Positions 1 to 11,404 of a stretch of 64,000 nt of DNA are shown here, in pieces. Made by a program: the position numbers and the translations under genes. The stretch's first letter is position 1. Each line of letters begins with the position of its first letter. Source of the DNA: Plectrocnemia conspersa (taxonomy: Eukaryota; Arthropoda; Insecta; Trichoptera; Polycentropodidae); the NCBI GenBank assembly GCA_009617715.1, contig VTFK01000283.1, positions 248,001-312,000 on the forward strand, read 5' to 3'. The notes beneath the pieces are model-generated. The model ran no database searches. It was not told the DNA's origin and saw only the letters and a program-made list of their open reading frames with translations.

Positions 1-1390
1 TCGGGGATTACGTGAAGAGGGAAGCGGCCGTTTTCGACCCGGTCAATATTTCGCGTAGCATTCTGAGATAAATGAACTCTCGTGTGTCCTACGTCGGTAG
101 ATGTTCTTGATTAAGATTCTTGTCTGTATTGATTAATTTGCGCTACGTATGAAATTATATATGCTTTGTCAAGATAGGCGAGACTTTTATGATTTTACTC
201 TTGGCAATGCGTGCCGCAATTGCAATAATTTGGGGGTGGGTTTAAATTTGTTTATTATAAGAATCTTTGCATGTGGATAACCTACAACATGGCACTTGTC
301 ATACTCCATTTTCATGATGTTTTTCCATTGTTGACGTATTTGTAAATGAATACTGATTTGAGATAGTATATGAATTACACTTTTAGGTGAGTCGTAAGGA
401 CTGTTATAATATTTGTTTATTTCGCTTTTAACGCGTAAATAGAACAAAATCATTCTCACTATCAATGTGTATTTGAAATGTTCTTTTTACCTGGCCGGGT
501 AGTTTTAACAACACTGCTTTAAAACTATTAAATTAATAATAAGAATTTTCTTATGTTTGCAAATTTAAGACAAGCTTTAAATAGCTCCTGAAGATCCGTT
601 TGAACTCTATATTTTTTACGTTGTAACTGGATCAGGAATGACGTAAAGAGGGAAGCGGCCGTTTTTTCGTGTCGGTTGATATTTGGCGTAGCATTCTGAG
701 ATAAATGAATTCTCGTGTGTCCTATGTAGGTAGATGTTCTTGATTATTATTTTTGACTGTAGTGATTAATGTGCGCTATTTATGCACTTATATACGCTTA
801 GTAAAGATAGGCGATTATGTTTTGCTCTTGTCGATGTGTGCAGCAGTTGCAATAATTTGGGGGTGATATTACATTTATTTATTTCTATCATGTTTCTTAT
901 AAGAATCGTATCGGATTTTAAGCATGTGAATATCTTACAACATGGCACTTGTAATTCTGCGTTTTCCTGTTATTAATACAATATAATTTGTAAAGACTCT
1001 GTTTTTTTGTTGTTGACGCATTTAGTAAATGAATGCAGATTATTCAGATTCTCCGATCGTGCAGTTATCAGCAAAACGATTGTATTTTTAGGCGAGTCGT
1101 CAAGAGTTTTCGACCATCCTGCTAGGTCACGTGGTCTTAATTTAATCTAAAAAAAAAAAATTAAAAATATAAATAATATTTGTTTATTGCGCTTTTAACG
1201 CGTAAATGTGAGAAAAACTTTATTTTTATCCGGTCAGGTAGTGTCAACAACACTATTGTGTATTTAATATGTCTGTATGCTATTGTATCTATTATATGTA
1301 TATTTTTGAGATGAACTTTTTTATATAAAAAAAAAATAAAAGAAAAAAAAAAATGAGGGTTTGTTTATGTTTGCAACTTTAAGACAACAC
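1..1390. repeat. Tandem duplication, two diverged ~0.6-0.8 kb units
   Basis: Two direct copies lie head to tail: about 1-585 and 632-1390. Both open with a GC-rich head containing GAGGGAAGCGGCCG (20 and 651), then share 'GCATTCTGAGATAAATGAA', 'GTGTCCTA', 'GTAGATGTTCTTGATTA', 'GCAATAATTTGGGGGTG', 'TTTTAACGCGTAAAT' and 'TTATGTTTGCAA'. The offset grows from about 631 to about 814 bases because the second copy carries extra AT-rich sequence near 1140-1180 and 1260-1350. A related head (GACGTGATGGGGGAAGCGGCTG) recurs alone at about 10036-10057, so this is a dispersed family. The first copy is cut by the window edge. No coding potential was recognised; short ORFs here look spurious. Confidence 0.75.
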
Positions 1391-2549
1391 AACAAATATT
1401 ATGTTTTTAACCCATTTAATTAGTAAAAACTCAGAAAATATAATATTTTTAAGCTCTATAGAAAGTTATATGAAATTGAAATGGGAATAAATAAAATAGA
1501 ACAAAGATTGGAAGATATATCTTTAAGGTTAATAAGAAAATATTTAATCTATTTATCTTATAAAAAAATTCTCGAGTTTTTTTTAGGCTAAAACAGAAAA
1601 AAAGCACAAATGCGCTTAAACTCATTAGAAGTCTGCAAATGAGAAAATGAGTACTGTTTAACATTTAGTGCCTTTTTTCCAATTTTCAGAAAGAATGAAA
1701 TATATTGTTTTTAATGTTCAAAATATAATTTTCTTAGAATGACACATTTTTGTATTCAATGCAGGAAGTTTGTTTCAATTACATATTTTTTTGACTTTCA
1801 AAGTTAATTTGACACTTTTAAAGATACATCTAAATAACAGTAATGTTTTTAATTCAAGTTTGCTTAAGGCATTCAAATTTCAAGCAAAAAATGGAAATGT
1901 TATGGTTTTAAGCTATCTGAAAAAATGTGAAAATATATTTATTTGTATCCATAAAACAAATTTGCTTGGAATTATAATTTCATGTTAAAAGAAAATTTTA
2001 ACATATACAATAGCTTTTTAATCAAGGTTCTTCAATTATATTATTGGAAAAGCAATCTAAATATAATACATTCATGCTCTACAAAAGTAGGTTTTGTATA
2101 TGGCATACTTAATGCTTTCTAGCAATGATTAATAATGTAAATTAGGGTTAAATTATTCTCTTATGCATTTCTTAAGTTGTACGATAGATAGATTTTCTTT
2201 TTGATAACAGATCGAAAATTTGCCAATTTTCGAAAAATTTAAGGTAAAAAACATTTATCGACCTACATTTTTATTTTTTTTAAATTCATAGAAATTTTAT
2301 AATGTAATTTTTATCAAGTATCTATATTTTTATTTATCATTACTCTAAATACCCTAAATGACATCATAAAAGTGTACTATTTGCTATTTTAACGTGAGAA
2401 TTACATACTTTATTATTTATCTTACAATTCAAGCCAACTGTTTTAGGAAATTACGTGTACTTTCATAAACAGCTGTTTTTTAGATTGTTAGTAAAAGTAT
2501 TAAAGAAAAGCAATTCTTAAAGATTTTTTATATTTATTTTTACATTGTT
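1391..2549. other. AT-rich spacer, nothing recognised
   Basis: Low-complexity AT-rich sequence with short poly-A and poly-T runs. No coding, RNA or transposon signature was seen. Confidence 0.5.
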
Positions 2550-2685
2550 GGTCATGGTCGCTGAATTGCTTTGTTCGTCGGCCAACAAATGCGATGAAAC
2601 TCTTGGCCGAGAGTTTGACATTGAATGAAAGTGTTCTATAAATAAGGATAAATCTATAAACTACTTCATCTACAATCCAGTCTAG
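2550..2685 (+). promoter_or_regulatory. Putative core promoter of the LRR gene
   Basis: A short GC-richer stretch (about 2550-2635) precedes TATAAATA at 2637-2644. About 31 bases further on is an initiator-like TTCATCT (A at 2668). The stretch also holds CGGCCAA at 2579 and its inverse TTGGCCG at 2604. This is 540 bases upstream of the LRR start codon and upstream of the 3' splice site at 3105, as expected if the transcript has a 5' noncoding exon. I could not choose a donor for that exon, so the link to the gene is inferred. Confidence 0.35.
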
Positions 2686-3105
2686 TGAAATACTAAATCA
2701 AAATTGTCTTAAAAACATTTTAATGTGTATATATCATTAAGCAATGTTGTATACTGCCTACATTATTATTTTACTTATTTTATATACATTTTACTGCTTG
2801 TAGATTGCAATCTTTAAAAAAAAATACTATAGTACTACATTTTATTCTCAGCCATTCCTACTAATCTTAAAATAAGAGTAACATTCTGTGATACACAGTA
2901 CATGAAAATATTATTAATTAATATAAAGGATACAAATCAAATTATTATGATATATGTATCTAAATAAATATGGATTGCGTATATACGAAAAATATATTCT
3001 GTAAAAATAGAAATAAAGTAATGTATACAATTTTATTAATTTACAGTACTATTTGTACATATTCAGGTTGGATATTTACACATTATATTTTTTTTCTTGT
3101 TTCAG

Positions 3106-3180
3106 ATATAGTCAAGGATTTCACACAATGAACACGATTAGCGCCTCTTCTTAGTCACTTCACGATCTTTCACGGTCATC
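3106..3180 (+). promoter_or_regulatory. 5' UTR segment with an 8-codon upstream ORF
   Basis: A polypyrimidine tract ending TTGTTTCAG at 3105 is a good 3' splice site, so the first coding exon probably starts at 3106 within the 5' UTR. An upstream ATG at 3128 opens a complete short ORF (M-N-T-I-S-A-S-S-stop, ending 3154) before the main ATG at 3181. It ends 26 bases short of the main start and is in a different frame, so it could lower or regulate translation. Confidence 0.5.
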
Positions 3181-6100
3181 ATGAGGGTGCTAAATCGCGT
3201 TTGGTTGCTGCTAATATGCTACTCAACGATAACGTACTCATACAATGGCGACAACTACGAGTTAGAGTGCCCCGACGAGTGCGATTGTCATTATTTCAGA
3301 ATAAATTGGGTCACCGATTGTTCTGAGAGCAATCTCACGGAAATACCCTACGACGAACTCAGTCAGAACGTTTACATTTTGGACATGAACGGCAACAATG
3401 TCACATCTCTGAAGGCCTTTCCCAGCAATATAAAACTGAGGAGGTTGCAGATGGCGCACAATATGCTGACTAACATAGAAAAGGGACCCTTCGAGGGCTT
3501 GGACTATCTGATAGACGTTGATCTTTCGGCGAATAAAATCGAGACCATCGATCCAGATACCTTTGAGTATGCACATTCCTAATGTATCCTTGCATAATAA
3601 GCCTTCCGATATCGGTATAAGGAAATGGAATTTAGGTCGTCCAAAAAAAGGGATGAAGGGGAGAGTGTTGTACATTGGGACAAGTTCAACTATTTTATTT
3701 TATTATTACCATTGATTTGATATCATTTTAGAATCAAAGAAATATTTTAAAATACCTCTTAATATATTTTACTTTAATTTGCACAATAGTTGTTTAGTTT
3801 TGGACTTGATAAATTAATTTATGAAGGTCATGGTATAAATTAGGATTTATCGCAACAAACTTAGACAAACATATACAAAATTAAATCTAGTATAAAATCT
3901 TATAAACCATTACTACTATAGAAAAAGTAATCCTACAACTAAGTAAATTTATATTCGGTCAGTACTTTATTTTGCCAGTAAGTAGTTTTAAAATATTCGT
4001 TATTTTATAAAGAATTTAAAAATACAGTTTGAATACTAGTACCAGGTGTATACATACATATATGTTTATAAATTTACTCTAAAAAGTACCTGTTTATTGT
4101 TTTTTAAAGATTATAGAGCATAGCAAGTGTTTCATATATAATATTAAATCAGATTTTATCTGCTACCAAAAAATACTTAATATTGTTATAAATTACTTTA
4201 GATGTATTTTATTTGTATTTATTTAAATAGATAATAGCCTTTGAGAAAGTTCACAGTTGCGAAATAATAAACACGAAAATATGAGTATTTTATGGAATTT
4301 CGGCAATTGCAAAGTGTTTTGTTTTGTGCGATATATTCGGTATTTAATATGCAAATAATATGATTCCTGTCTGTAGGTATGTTAGGTCTATACATTGGTA
4401 ACTAATATCTGAAAGACTTGGGTTCGAATCTCAAATGGACTCTGATGTTTTTTAATTTGCATCGTGTCTAAGAGAGTGACCCGACTTAATTAAAATTAAA
4501 TAATATATTTGCATTAATTCGTTAATCGATTAATAAAAATTATAAATTTGATCGTTCACCACAGATTTGGTTCTCCTAGATTTTTCTAATCTTACGGATT
4601 AATATTGTGATAATTAATTAAAATAAAATTGAGCTAGGTCGTGCATAGTGCCATTTATTGATAATGATAATAGTTATTTTATTACAGACTGATTTTATTC
4701 TAGTATTTTTCTTGTATGGTTTAAGGTGTTGATCATGTTGTAACGCATTGGGCTATATTTATTTTTGACGATAATTTGCTAGATATGAAATATATAAAAA
4801 TCAAATTTATTATTTCGAATAGTATCATAACAAAAAATAGATTTATGTATTAATTGTTATGATGAAAACAGTATTACTTCAATTAATCTATATGATTAAT
4901 ATTACTAACCGCTTAGATAAAAATCAACTGACCATTTATTTTTTTAAGATATTTCATGTTACAGTAAAAATTAAATACATACATATATGAATTAAAAAGT
5001 TTCGATATATCAAGAATATACTGCTAATAAAATATATAAATAAATATAACAAGAAAATATAAGTAATTTATTTAAAATATTTTTAATTAGCTGTCATTAT
5101 TGATTTTCTGACTTTGGAAAAAGAATAATAAAAAATATTTTTAAAATGTTATTTTCTTAACTATTGCGTTATTATTTCATGAGAAATCAGCATTTTTTAA
5201 TTGAGAATATTATAGACGAACTTAACAAGGTGTAATTTGTTTTATTACATATTATTATTTATTTAAACATATAATAGTAAAAAAATATTTAATCATAATT
5301 CTCTCAAAGCTTATAAAGCAGTACATATTATTGCATAGCAATAAACTATGGCAGATAGATATTGAAAATAGTAAGCTCAACTTGATTTCCTATACTTCCA
5401 CCATTTAATTATCTAAATTGAGTTTAGTTAAATTTATTATTTTTAGCCACATATTAAAAATATACATTTGTTGACTTAGCTATAGATATATTTAATGGTT
5501 TAGATGTTGAGATCCCAAATATATGCCATTTAATTGCAATTATAGTAAGACACTGTCCCAATGTACAACACTTTCCCCTACCATTTCGGTATTGGAAGTC
5601 TAAATGCGTAATATATACTTATCTTTTATTATTATTTCAGAGAATGTCCAGGATTGCTGACTATCGAACTGCAAGATAACATATTATCAAACGTGGAAGG
5701 TCCATTCCTCAGCTCTATATCTTTGCAATATCTAGATATAAGCAATAACAATATCACTGAATTATCATTTGACTTCTTCGCAAATGTCACTTCTTTACAC
5801 ACTCTCGATTTATCAGGAAACCCATTGGGAATTTTGGATCAGGGTCTGTTCGATCCGTTGACCAGTTTAGAGACGCTTCAGCTGAACAACTGTCAATTGA
5901 CTTATGTATCAGATAATGCTTTCGTTTGCTTGGAATATTTAAAGCGATTGGAGATGTCTGATAACATTTTGACGGAGATAGATTGGGCGATGGTTTTGGG
6001 CACGCTTCACCATTTGGAGCATTTGGAATTGCGCAACTCTAAGATAACGAATCTGCCCGAGGACTCTTTCATGAATTCGACTTGGCTCAGGACGTTGATA

Positions 6101-7498
6101 TTAGCCGAGAACGACCTCACGGATTTGGACGTGGCAACGACTCTGGGGAGCAATCTGCATCACTTGGACACTTTGGACTTGTCAAATTGTCATTTGAAGG
6201 GACCGCTGTCCGAAGACGCATTCGCTAACAACACTAAGCTGAAAACGCTCTACTTGTCGGGCAATCCCTTGTTCGCCTTCGATTTGCAAGTGGCTCTTGA
6301 GCCCCTCTCTAGTCTCGAGAGACTCTTTTTGAGCAATTGCGGTCTGAAGCAGTTGCCTGACAGTTTCGGCACATTAAACCGGCTCGAGGAACTGGATATA
6401 TCGCACAACCCCCTCAGCGACGCTTTTATCAAAATAATAGCACCGTTGGATAAGTTGATATACTTAAACATGGGGTACAGCAATTTGTCGCACATAGGTC
6501 CCAAAACGTTCGCCAAGATGACCTCAATGAAACGATTAATACTGTCCGGTAACGATTTGAATCCGTTAGAATCGGGTTTGTTCGCAAACTTGAGCCATTT
6601 GGAAAGTTTAGAATTGAACTATTGCGGTTTGCGTAGACCGCTCACGTTTCATCACTTCTTCAGCAATTTCACTTACACGGAACTTAAAGAATTAAAACTA
6701 GCTGGAAATCCTTTGAATATAACCAAAGATAGCGCCTTAATGCCTTCGCAGCTATCAAACACGCGACACTTAGATCTAAACAATTGCAATCTAAGCTACC
6801 TTCCTGATAACTTTTTCAAAAAGAACGAATTGATAACTGTACTAAATCTATCTTCAAATAAATTCAATTCTATTACAGGTCTTAAATTTTTACAACTTTT
6901 ACCCAAATTGGAGAAATTGGATTTAGGAAGCAATAATCTATCTACAATATCGCCTCATATCTTTGTAAAGAATCCCAAGATCAATTATTTGAAGTTGGTT
7001 GGCAATCCTTTCAGGTGCGATTGTAATATAGCTGAAATGTGGGATTGGGCCGCAATGGTCAAAGGCGATCTGAGTATATTGGTTGGTTCTAAGACTTCGC
7101 CAGATGATTTCACCCTCAAAGGAGCTAAACGCAAGAAGAGTCTGTTGTGCTATTACGATGAAGAGCAAATGCGGCAAATGTCTGGATTAAACAGGACAGT
7201 TCCCGGTAGAAGACCTTTTGCTAAACCTCAAAAAGATTTGACTAGTGCTAATAGGACATGGGTTAAGTACGTCAGAGAATCTGGTTGCGAACCGGTAGTC
7301 AGGATTCTGCAGCCGATGAACTACGTGCATCAGTTTTATGCGGTTGATGGAGCCATAGGTCCTCCAGCTTGGATTGTGGCTATTTTTGGAGTCACTTTGA
7401 TTATGGCAACAGGAGCTGTGGCAGTATTATTAGGTCGCCATAGAGCACATCGACTTTCCGACAGTTCAAATAAACTCCCTGCTAAATTCAGTAATTAA
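3181..7498 (+). CDS. Leucine-rich repeat single-pass membrane protein, 747 aa
   Basis: Join 3181-3566 and 5641-7498. Exon 1 ends TTTGA before GTATGC; exon 2 follows ATTATTTCAG; the split codon GA|A keeps the frame (D-T-F-E-E-C-P-G-L-L). The product has a signal peptide (about 1-21), an LRR N-cap with Cys30, 34, 36 and 47, many 23-26 residue LRRs with LxxLxLxxN cores from about 55 to 580, an LRR C-cap starting at FRCDC (about 588), one transmembrane helix at about 704-726, and a short basic tail of about 20 residues. There is no TIR or kinase domain, so it is not a Toll receptor. This layout fits insect cell-surface adhesion or ligand-binding LRR proteins; function and orthology are not determined from sequence alone. 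The frame is intact. The intron is 2074 bp. A TTG inside exon 2 should not be taken as a separate start. Confidence 0.93.
3567..5640 (+). other. Intron 1 of the LRR gene, with inverted repeats at both ends
   Basis: GT-AG intron of 2074 bp, very AT-rich inside. A perfect 19-base inverted repeat lies near both ends: AGTGTTGTACATTGGGACA at 3664-3682 and its complement at 5554-5572. Weaker similarity extends outward (GAAATGG and GGGGARAGTG). It could pair the intron ends in the pre-mRNA or mark the termini of an old element that makes up most of the intron. No ORF was recognised inside. Confidence 0.7.
4376..4500 (+). repeat. tRNA-derived SINE-like repeat in intron 1
   Basis: GGTAACTAATATCTGAAAG followed by GGGTTCGAATCTC gives a pol III B-box (GGTTCGANTC) with an ACTAATATCT stretch before it. 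The same ACTAATATCT plus B-box arrangement recurs at 44694-44724. No acceptor stem pairs across it, so it is a SINE-like copy rather than a tRNA gene. Confidence 0.45.
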
Positions 7499-7594
7499 AA
7501 TTTATTAAAATGTACGTACATTCCATTTATTACACTGTGATAGCTTGAGGAAATAATAATTATTAATTTTATTGATTAATATTCTGAAAATGTA

Positions 7595-7600
7595 AATAAA
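7595..7600 (+). terminator. Poly(A) signal of the LRR gene
   Basis: AATAAA 97 bases after the LRR stop codon, in an AT-rich 3' UTR. Further candidate signals lie downstream. Confidence 0.5.
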
Positions 7601-8500
7601 ATTATTATATGATGTGAAAATATTAAAAAAGTAACTTTGTAAGAAAGTAATTTTATCGTTATAATAGTTTAAGAGTTTATCGCTAGATGTCTGTACATTA
7701 TTTTATTTTTTTATGAAACTAAATTTTATATATATATATATATTAAAAAAATATACTGTTTTTAGTAGTGTTATTTATATTTTAAATTATTTTTATATAT
7801 TAAAATTAAATTTGTTGAATAAAATAATTAAAATTGAGAAGCAGGATTTCACAGCTTCTATGGACGCAATCACTGCATCATAAAATGTAAGGTTAAAATA
7901 TTGAGGTATTTATCTAAATTATAATATTTATAAATAATAAATGTTTTGAAAATATATCTGTAATTATTTCTATATTTGCCTAAGTGTATGTATGTATGAT
8001 TTATGTATGTGAATATTTTTTTCTAAACCAGTGTCTTAAATTGTATGTAATATTATATGTACATACATAAAATTAAAATAATACTATATTTTTATTTCAT
8101 TAGGAAACAAATTAGAATACAAACTAATTATATAATACATTTTTCAGCGTCGCGCAGTATGCAATTAATTATTTTATTTTTTATCCTGAAAAAGTAACAG
8201 ATTTGAATAATATTTTTCAAACTACATATACTTTCAACGGTGAAAAAAAGTAATTTGGGAATAAATGCATTAATAAAATACTATTATATCTTTTCTTTGT
8301 AATTTATTATTTAATTCATTAAAATAATTTAGAATATCGACGGAAAATCAAAAATCTGTTTCAGTTTAGAACAATAATTTATTTTCTCTTTCATTTTTAT
8401 TAATATGACAATAAATTAAAAAAAAAAAAAATAAAGCATGTTTTAAGCCCAACCAACTAATATGTGAGTAATAAATATGTTTAGATTCAATATCTAAAAA
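7601..8500. other. AT-rich spacer
   Basis: A TA repeat at about 7730-7743 and ATGTATGT-type simple repeats near 7985-8010 and 8055. No gene seen. Confidence 0.5.
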
Positions 8501-8507
8501 TTATACA

Positions 8508-8830
8508 AACTGGCGATGACTGGATTCTAAAAAAGTTCACAATAGCAGTCATAACTTTCACCACATGCTTCAATTTTAAAACTTTTTTACATAAAACCTC
8601 TTATGCTGTGCAAAAATACAATTTGTTTTTTTTTGATCGATTGATATAATTAACCACTGAATCTTTTCACCAGATATTTTTTCCAGTTAGATTTGGGCAA
8701 CCATCTGTTGTTATATTGATAATATTTTTTACGTCTACGCGTAGGTTAGTAACATATTTATTAATTTCAAGCAATAAATCTTTGCCTGTAGTAGTATCTT
8801 TCATTGCTTCTGAGCTTTTTGATTCTTAAA
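8508..8830 (-). mobile_element. hAT transposase fragment (ZBED5/GTF2IRD2-like), decayed
   Basis: On the minus strand 8810-8667 reads E-A-M-K-D-T-T-T-G-K-D-L, then I-N-I-T-T-D-G-C-P-N-L-T-G-K-N before a stop. This matches the conserved hAT-type block MKDTTTGEDxx...TTDGAPxMTGKN. Further on, 8625-8508 reads C-I-F-A-Q-H-K-R-F-Y-V-K-K and K-L-K-H-V-V-K-V-M-T-A-I-V-N-F-F-R in shifted frames, matching the CxxHQExLCxK...VMxxVVxxVNFIR block. Stops and frameshifts show it is dead. Its ends were not located; upstream remains may reach about 9.2 kb. Confidence 0.75.
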
Positions 8831-10786
8831 TTATTTAAAATTTGTCGTTTTTTAATTTTTATTAATATGATATCAACGTTTCCTCTAAAAATAATGTGCA
8901 ATAAATAAGCATTTTAGCATATTTTTTTGTAATTAAGATAATACATTTTATGAAATATCATTGATACGTATTGTAATTTTTTTTTTTTAAAAAAAAAATA
9001 ACCTTCGAAAAGGGTATTTTTTTGGGCAAAATGAGTCTGCTTATTAGCCTTTGCAATTTTATGTTAAATACAGTAACTTATCGTAAATAAAATTAATATT
9101 AGTAGAATTTAGTTCCCTATAAATCTTTTTTAACAGTAGTCGAGAAACGTCGAAGATCTTTAAGCAAATTTTTTCGAGTGCGCATCCTTTTAAGACTTAC
9201 GATGTATTTTTGAAAATATATATATCACTCAGTAATGATCATTCAGTATTAATGTACATATGACTATTTGTTGGTTACAGTATTGTTACAATCTTCATTT
9301 TTTTTAAAGTTTTATAGTTGTCACTTGTCATTCGAAGAAAAGTTTTTAAGTTCATCATTCTGCAATATAAATTGAATTTTTTTCGCATATTTTTAAATGT
9401 AGAAACATGGAGTATCAAGAACCTTAGCCATAAAAAAAATTTTTGATATGAGTAGGTGTTGTAATTTAATAACTGGCTAAGTTTTGCCCCACCCTGGAAC
9501 AATCTGAAATGACGTCCGTGATCAAAAAGTATGTATATACTAATAAATTAAGCATTTTTTTACTGCCCTTATTAATCAGCAATGGGGTATACATATTTTA
9601 TAAAATTTAAAAATGTTTAACGTTTATGAAAGTAATTCATAATTAATTAAAATTATTATTGTTTCTGAATATTTTTTTAAATATGTATTTTATTTTTAAA
9701 GGCAATTAATTGATTTTATGTACTAATTGGTTCAATAAATTAATATATGTAAAAACCGAGAGAAAATATAAAACATATTCGAATATTCGAATACTTGATC
9801 CATTTTTTTAGTCAGTATCAAAAGTTAAAAACTATGAATAATTGAGAACCCTACTCCTAACGTAATGGAATGGAAAATTACGCGCACGATTAAATTTTGA
9901 ATTTATTATTTTTATTTATTATTTTTTTCGATCAACTTTGTTTTATTTAAAAATTTAAAAAAAATTAAATTTCTTGTTTTTGTCCGAAATATCAAGTGGC
10001 TTCTAGATTAGAGACGTCATAGCTGAACCAGGTTTGACGTGATGGGGGAAGCGGCTGCCTTTTCATTATTTTCTGTTTTTGTCGACGATAGACAAAGCTT
10101 CACTTAATGAGAGTTCGGATGAACTAAATATGAATCGCCTTTGATAAGACAGAAATAATATATATGTAATTAATCAAACAAGATGCTATTCATACTAATT
10201 GTGTATAACTTACTATAGTAATTTTTTGTCAAATGATTTTTTTTTCTATTGAATTACTAATACTATTTTTTATATAAACTGTATCTTTTGTAAAAATATA
10301 TATTTTAAATTATTAAATTATATAAAGGTATTAAATATTTTGAAGACTAGTTTTAATAATTATTTTATGTGAATATTTTTTTTAAATTTTGAATAAAGGT
10401 TTAAGTAAAAAAATTAAAACCCTTATTTTAATGAGTAGAGTTTTAGTTGAAAAAAATAAAAAATATTTAAATTTTTTATTGTGGTTTAATTAAAGTTTAT
10501 TTAAATATCAATATTTTTATATGATAGATGTTTCTTGTGAAACAAGTTTTTTTTTAATAAGTGTGATTTTTCTGGATCATTTGTATGATGGAAATAGGGG
10601 GGTTTATATTATATTAGGATATATTTGTTTTAGTATATTTTTTTGCATATATTTTTTTTTAAAAAAAAATATTTTTTGTATAGGGTTTATATTAGGATAT
10701 ATTTTTTTATGCTGTAATAAACATGTGTATGCCAATACGTATAAATTAAAATATAAAATGGCTGTGTTTTAAAATAAAATGGTTGT
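8831..10786. other. AT-rich spacer, low complexity
   Basis: Mostly AT-rich, possibly including more decayed hAT sequence to about 9.5 kb. A GC-richer head like that of the 1-1390 repeat lies at about 10036-10057. A GGGTTTATATTA(TATTA)GGATATATTT motif is directly repeated at about 10600 and 10683. No gene recognised. Confidence 0.45.
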
Positions 10787-11070
10787 TTTACGATCCGTTT
10801 CTTTAGCTCCAGATGCACCCTGCATACATTCAGCTTCCTTTAAACTTGAATCGGGATGCATACCGTTTTTATGGCACATCTCGTAGTGAAATGCATAATA
10901 ATTTCTCTTTTACGAGTCGAAATGCGGTTTTTTGCCAGATTTCACCGCCAAGAACAAACCTTTTTCAACGTTTCGAGAGCACTTTCCTTAGACAAATTTT
11001 AGTGTTGTTCGTGAGAATTGGCCTCTGCATGAATATTAAGAAGCGAAGTGCATTTGTGAATATAACATGA
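10787..11070. other. GC-richer island, open but unrecognised
   Basis: About 280 bases visibly richer in G and C than the flanks, just beyond the 3' end of the secreted-protein gene. It is open for 85 codons on + from 10813, and partly open on -, where it reads Cys/His-containing peptide (H-Y-E-M-C-H-K-N-G-M-H-P). Neither reading matches a family I know. It may be a coding remnant, a distant exon or a conserved noncoding element. Confidence 0.3.
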
Positions 11071-11354
11071 AAAATATAATAACAATAACAGAAATTATTA
11101 AAATATATATTAAGCTATTATGCCATGTGTTTTCAACTTCTTACTTTTCTTTTGTACACGAGTAAATATGTAGAAGTACATTTATAATGTAATCATTAAA
11201 TGATTTATCTCTTTCCTTTTATTATTGCTTATTAGATTTATTATGATTGTGATATTAAATACTTTGCGATGTTTATTCTTAGTTTCTTTTGTGTATTGTA
11301 TGTGAATATATGTGTATAATGAAATACTTTAAATATATAAAAACAATATCAAAA

Positions 11355-11360
11355 TTTATT
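11355..11360 (-). terminator. Poly(A) signal of the secreted charged protein gene
   Basis: TTTATT on + gives AATAAA on -, 45 bases after the stop codon at 11405. Confidence 0.6.
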
Positions 11361-11404
11361 AATATTAAAAAATACAAAATTATATAAAAGCTATGACTTT
11401 GAAT

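Noticed and set aside
3262..3675. 137-codon minus ORF
   Set aside because: Antisense of LRR exon 1, which has clear coding and splice evidence on +.
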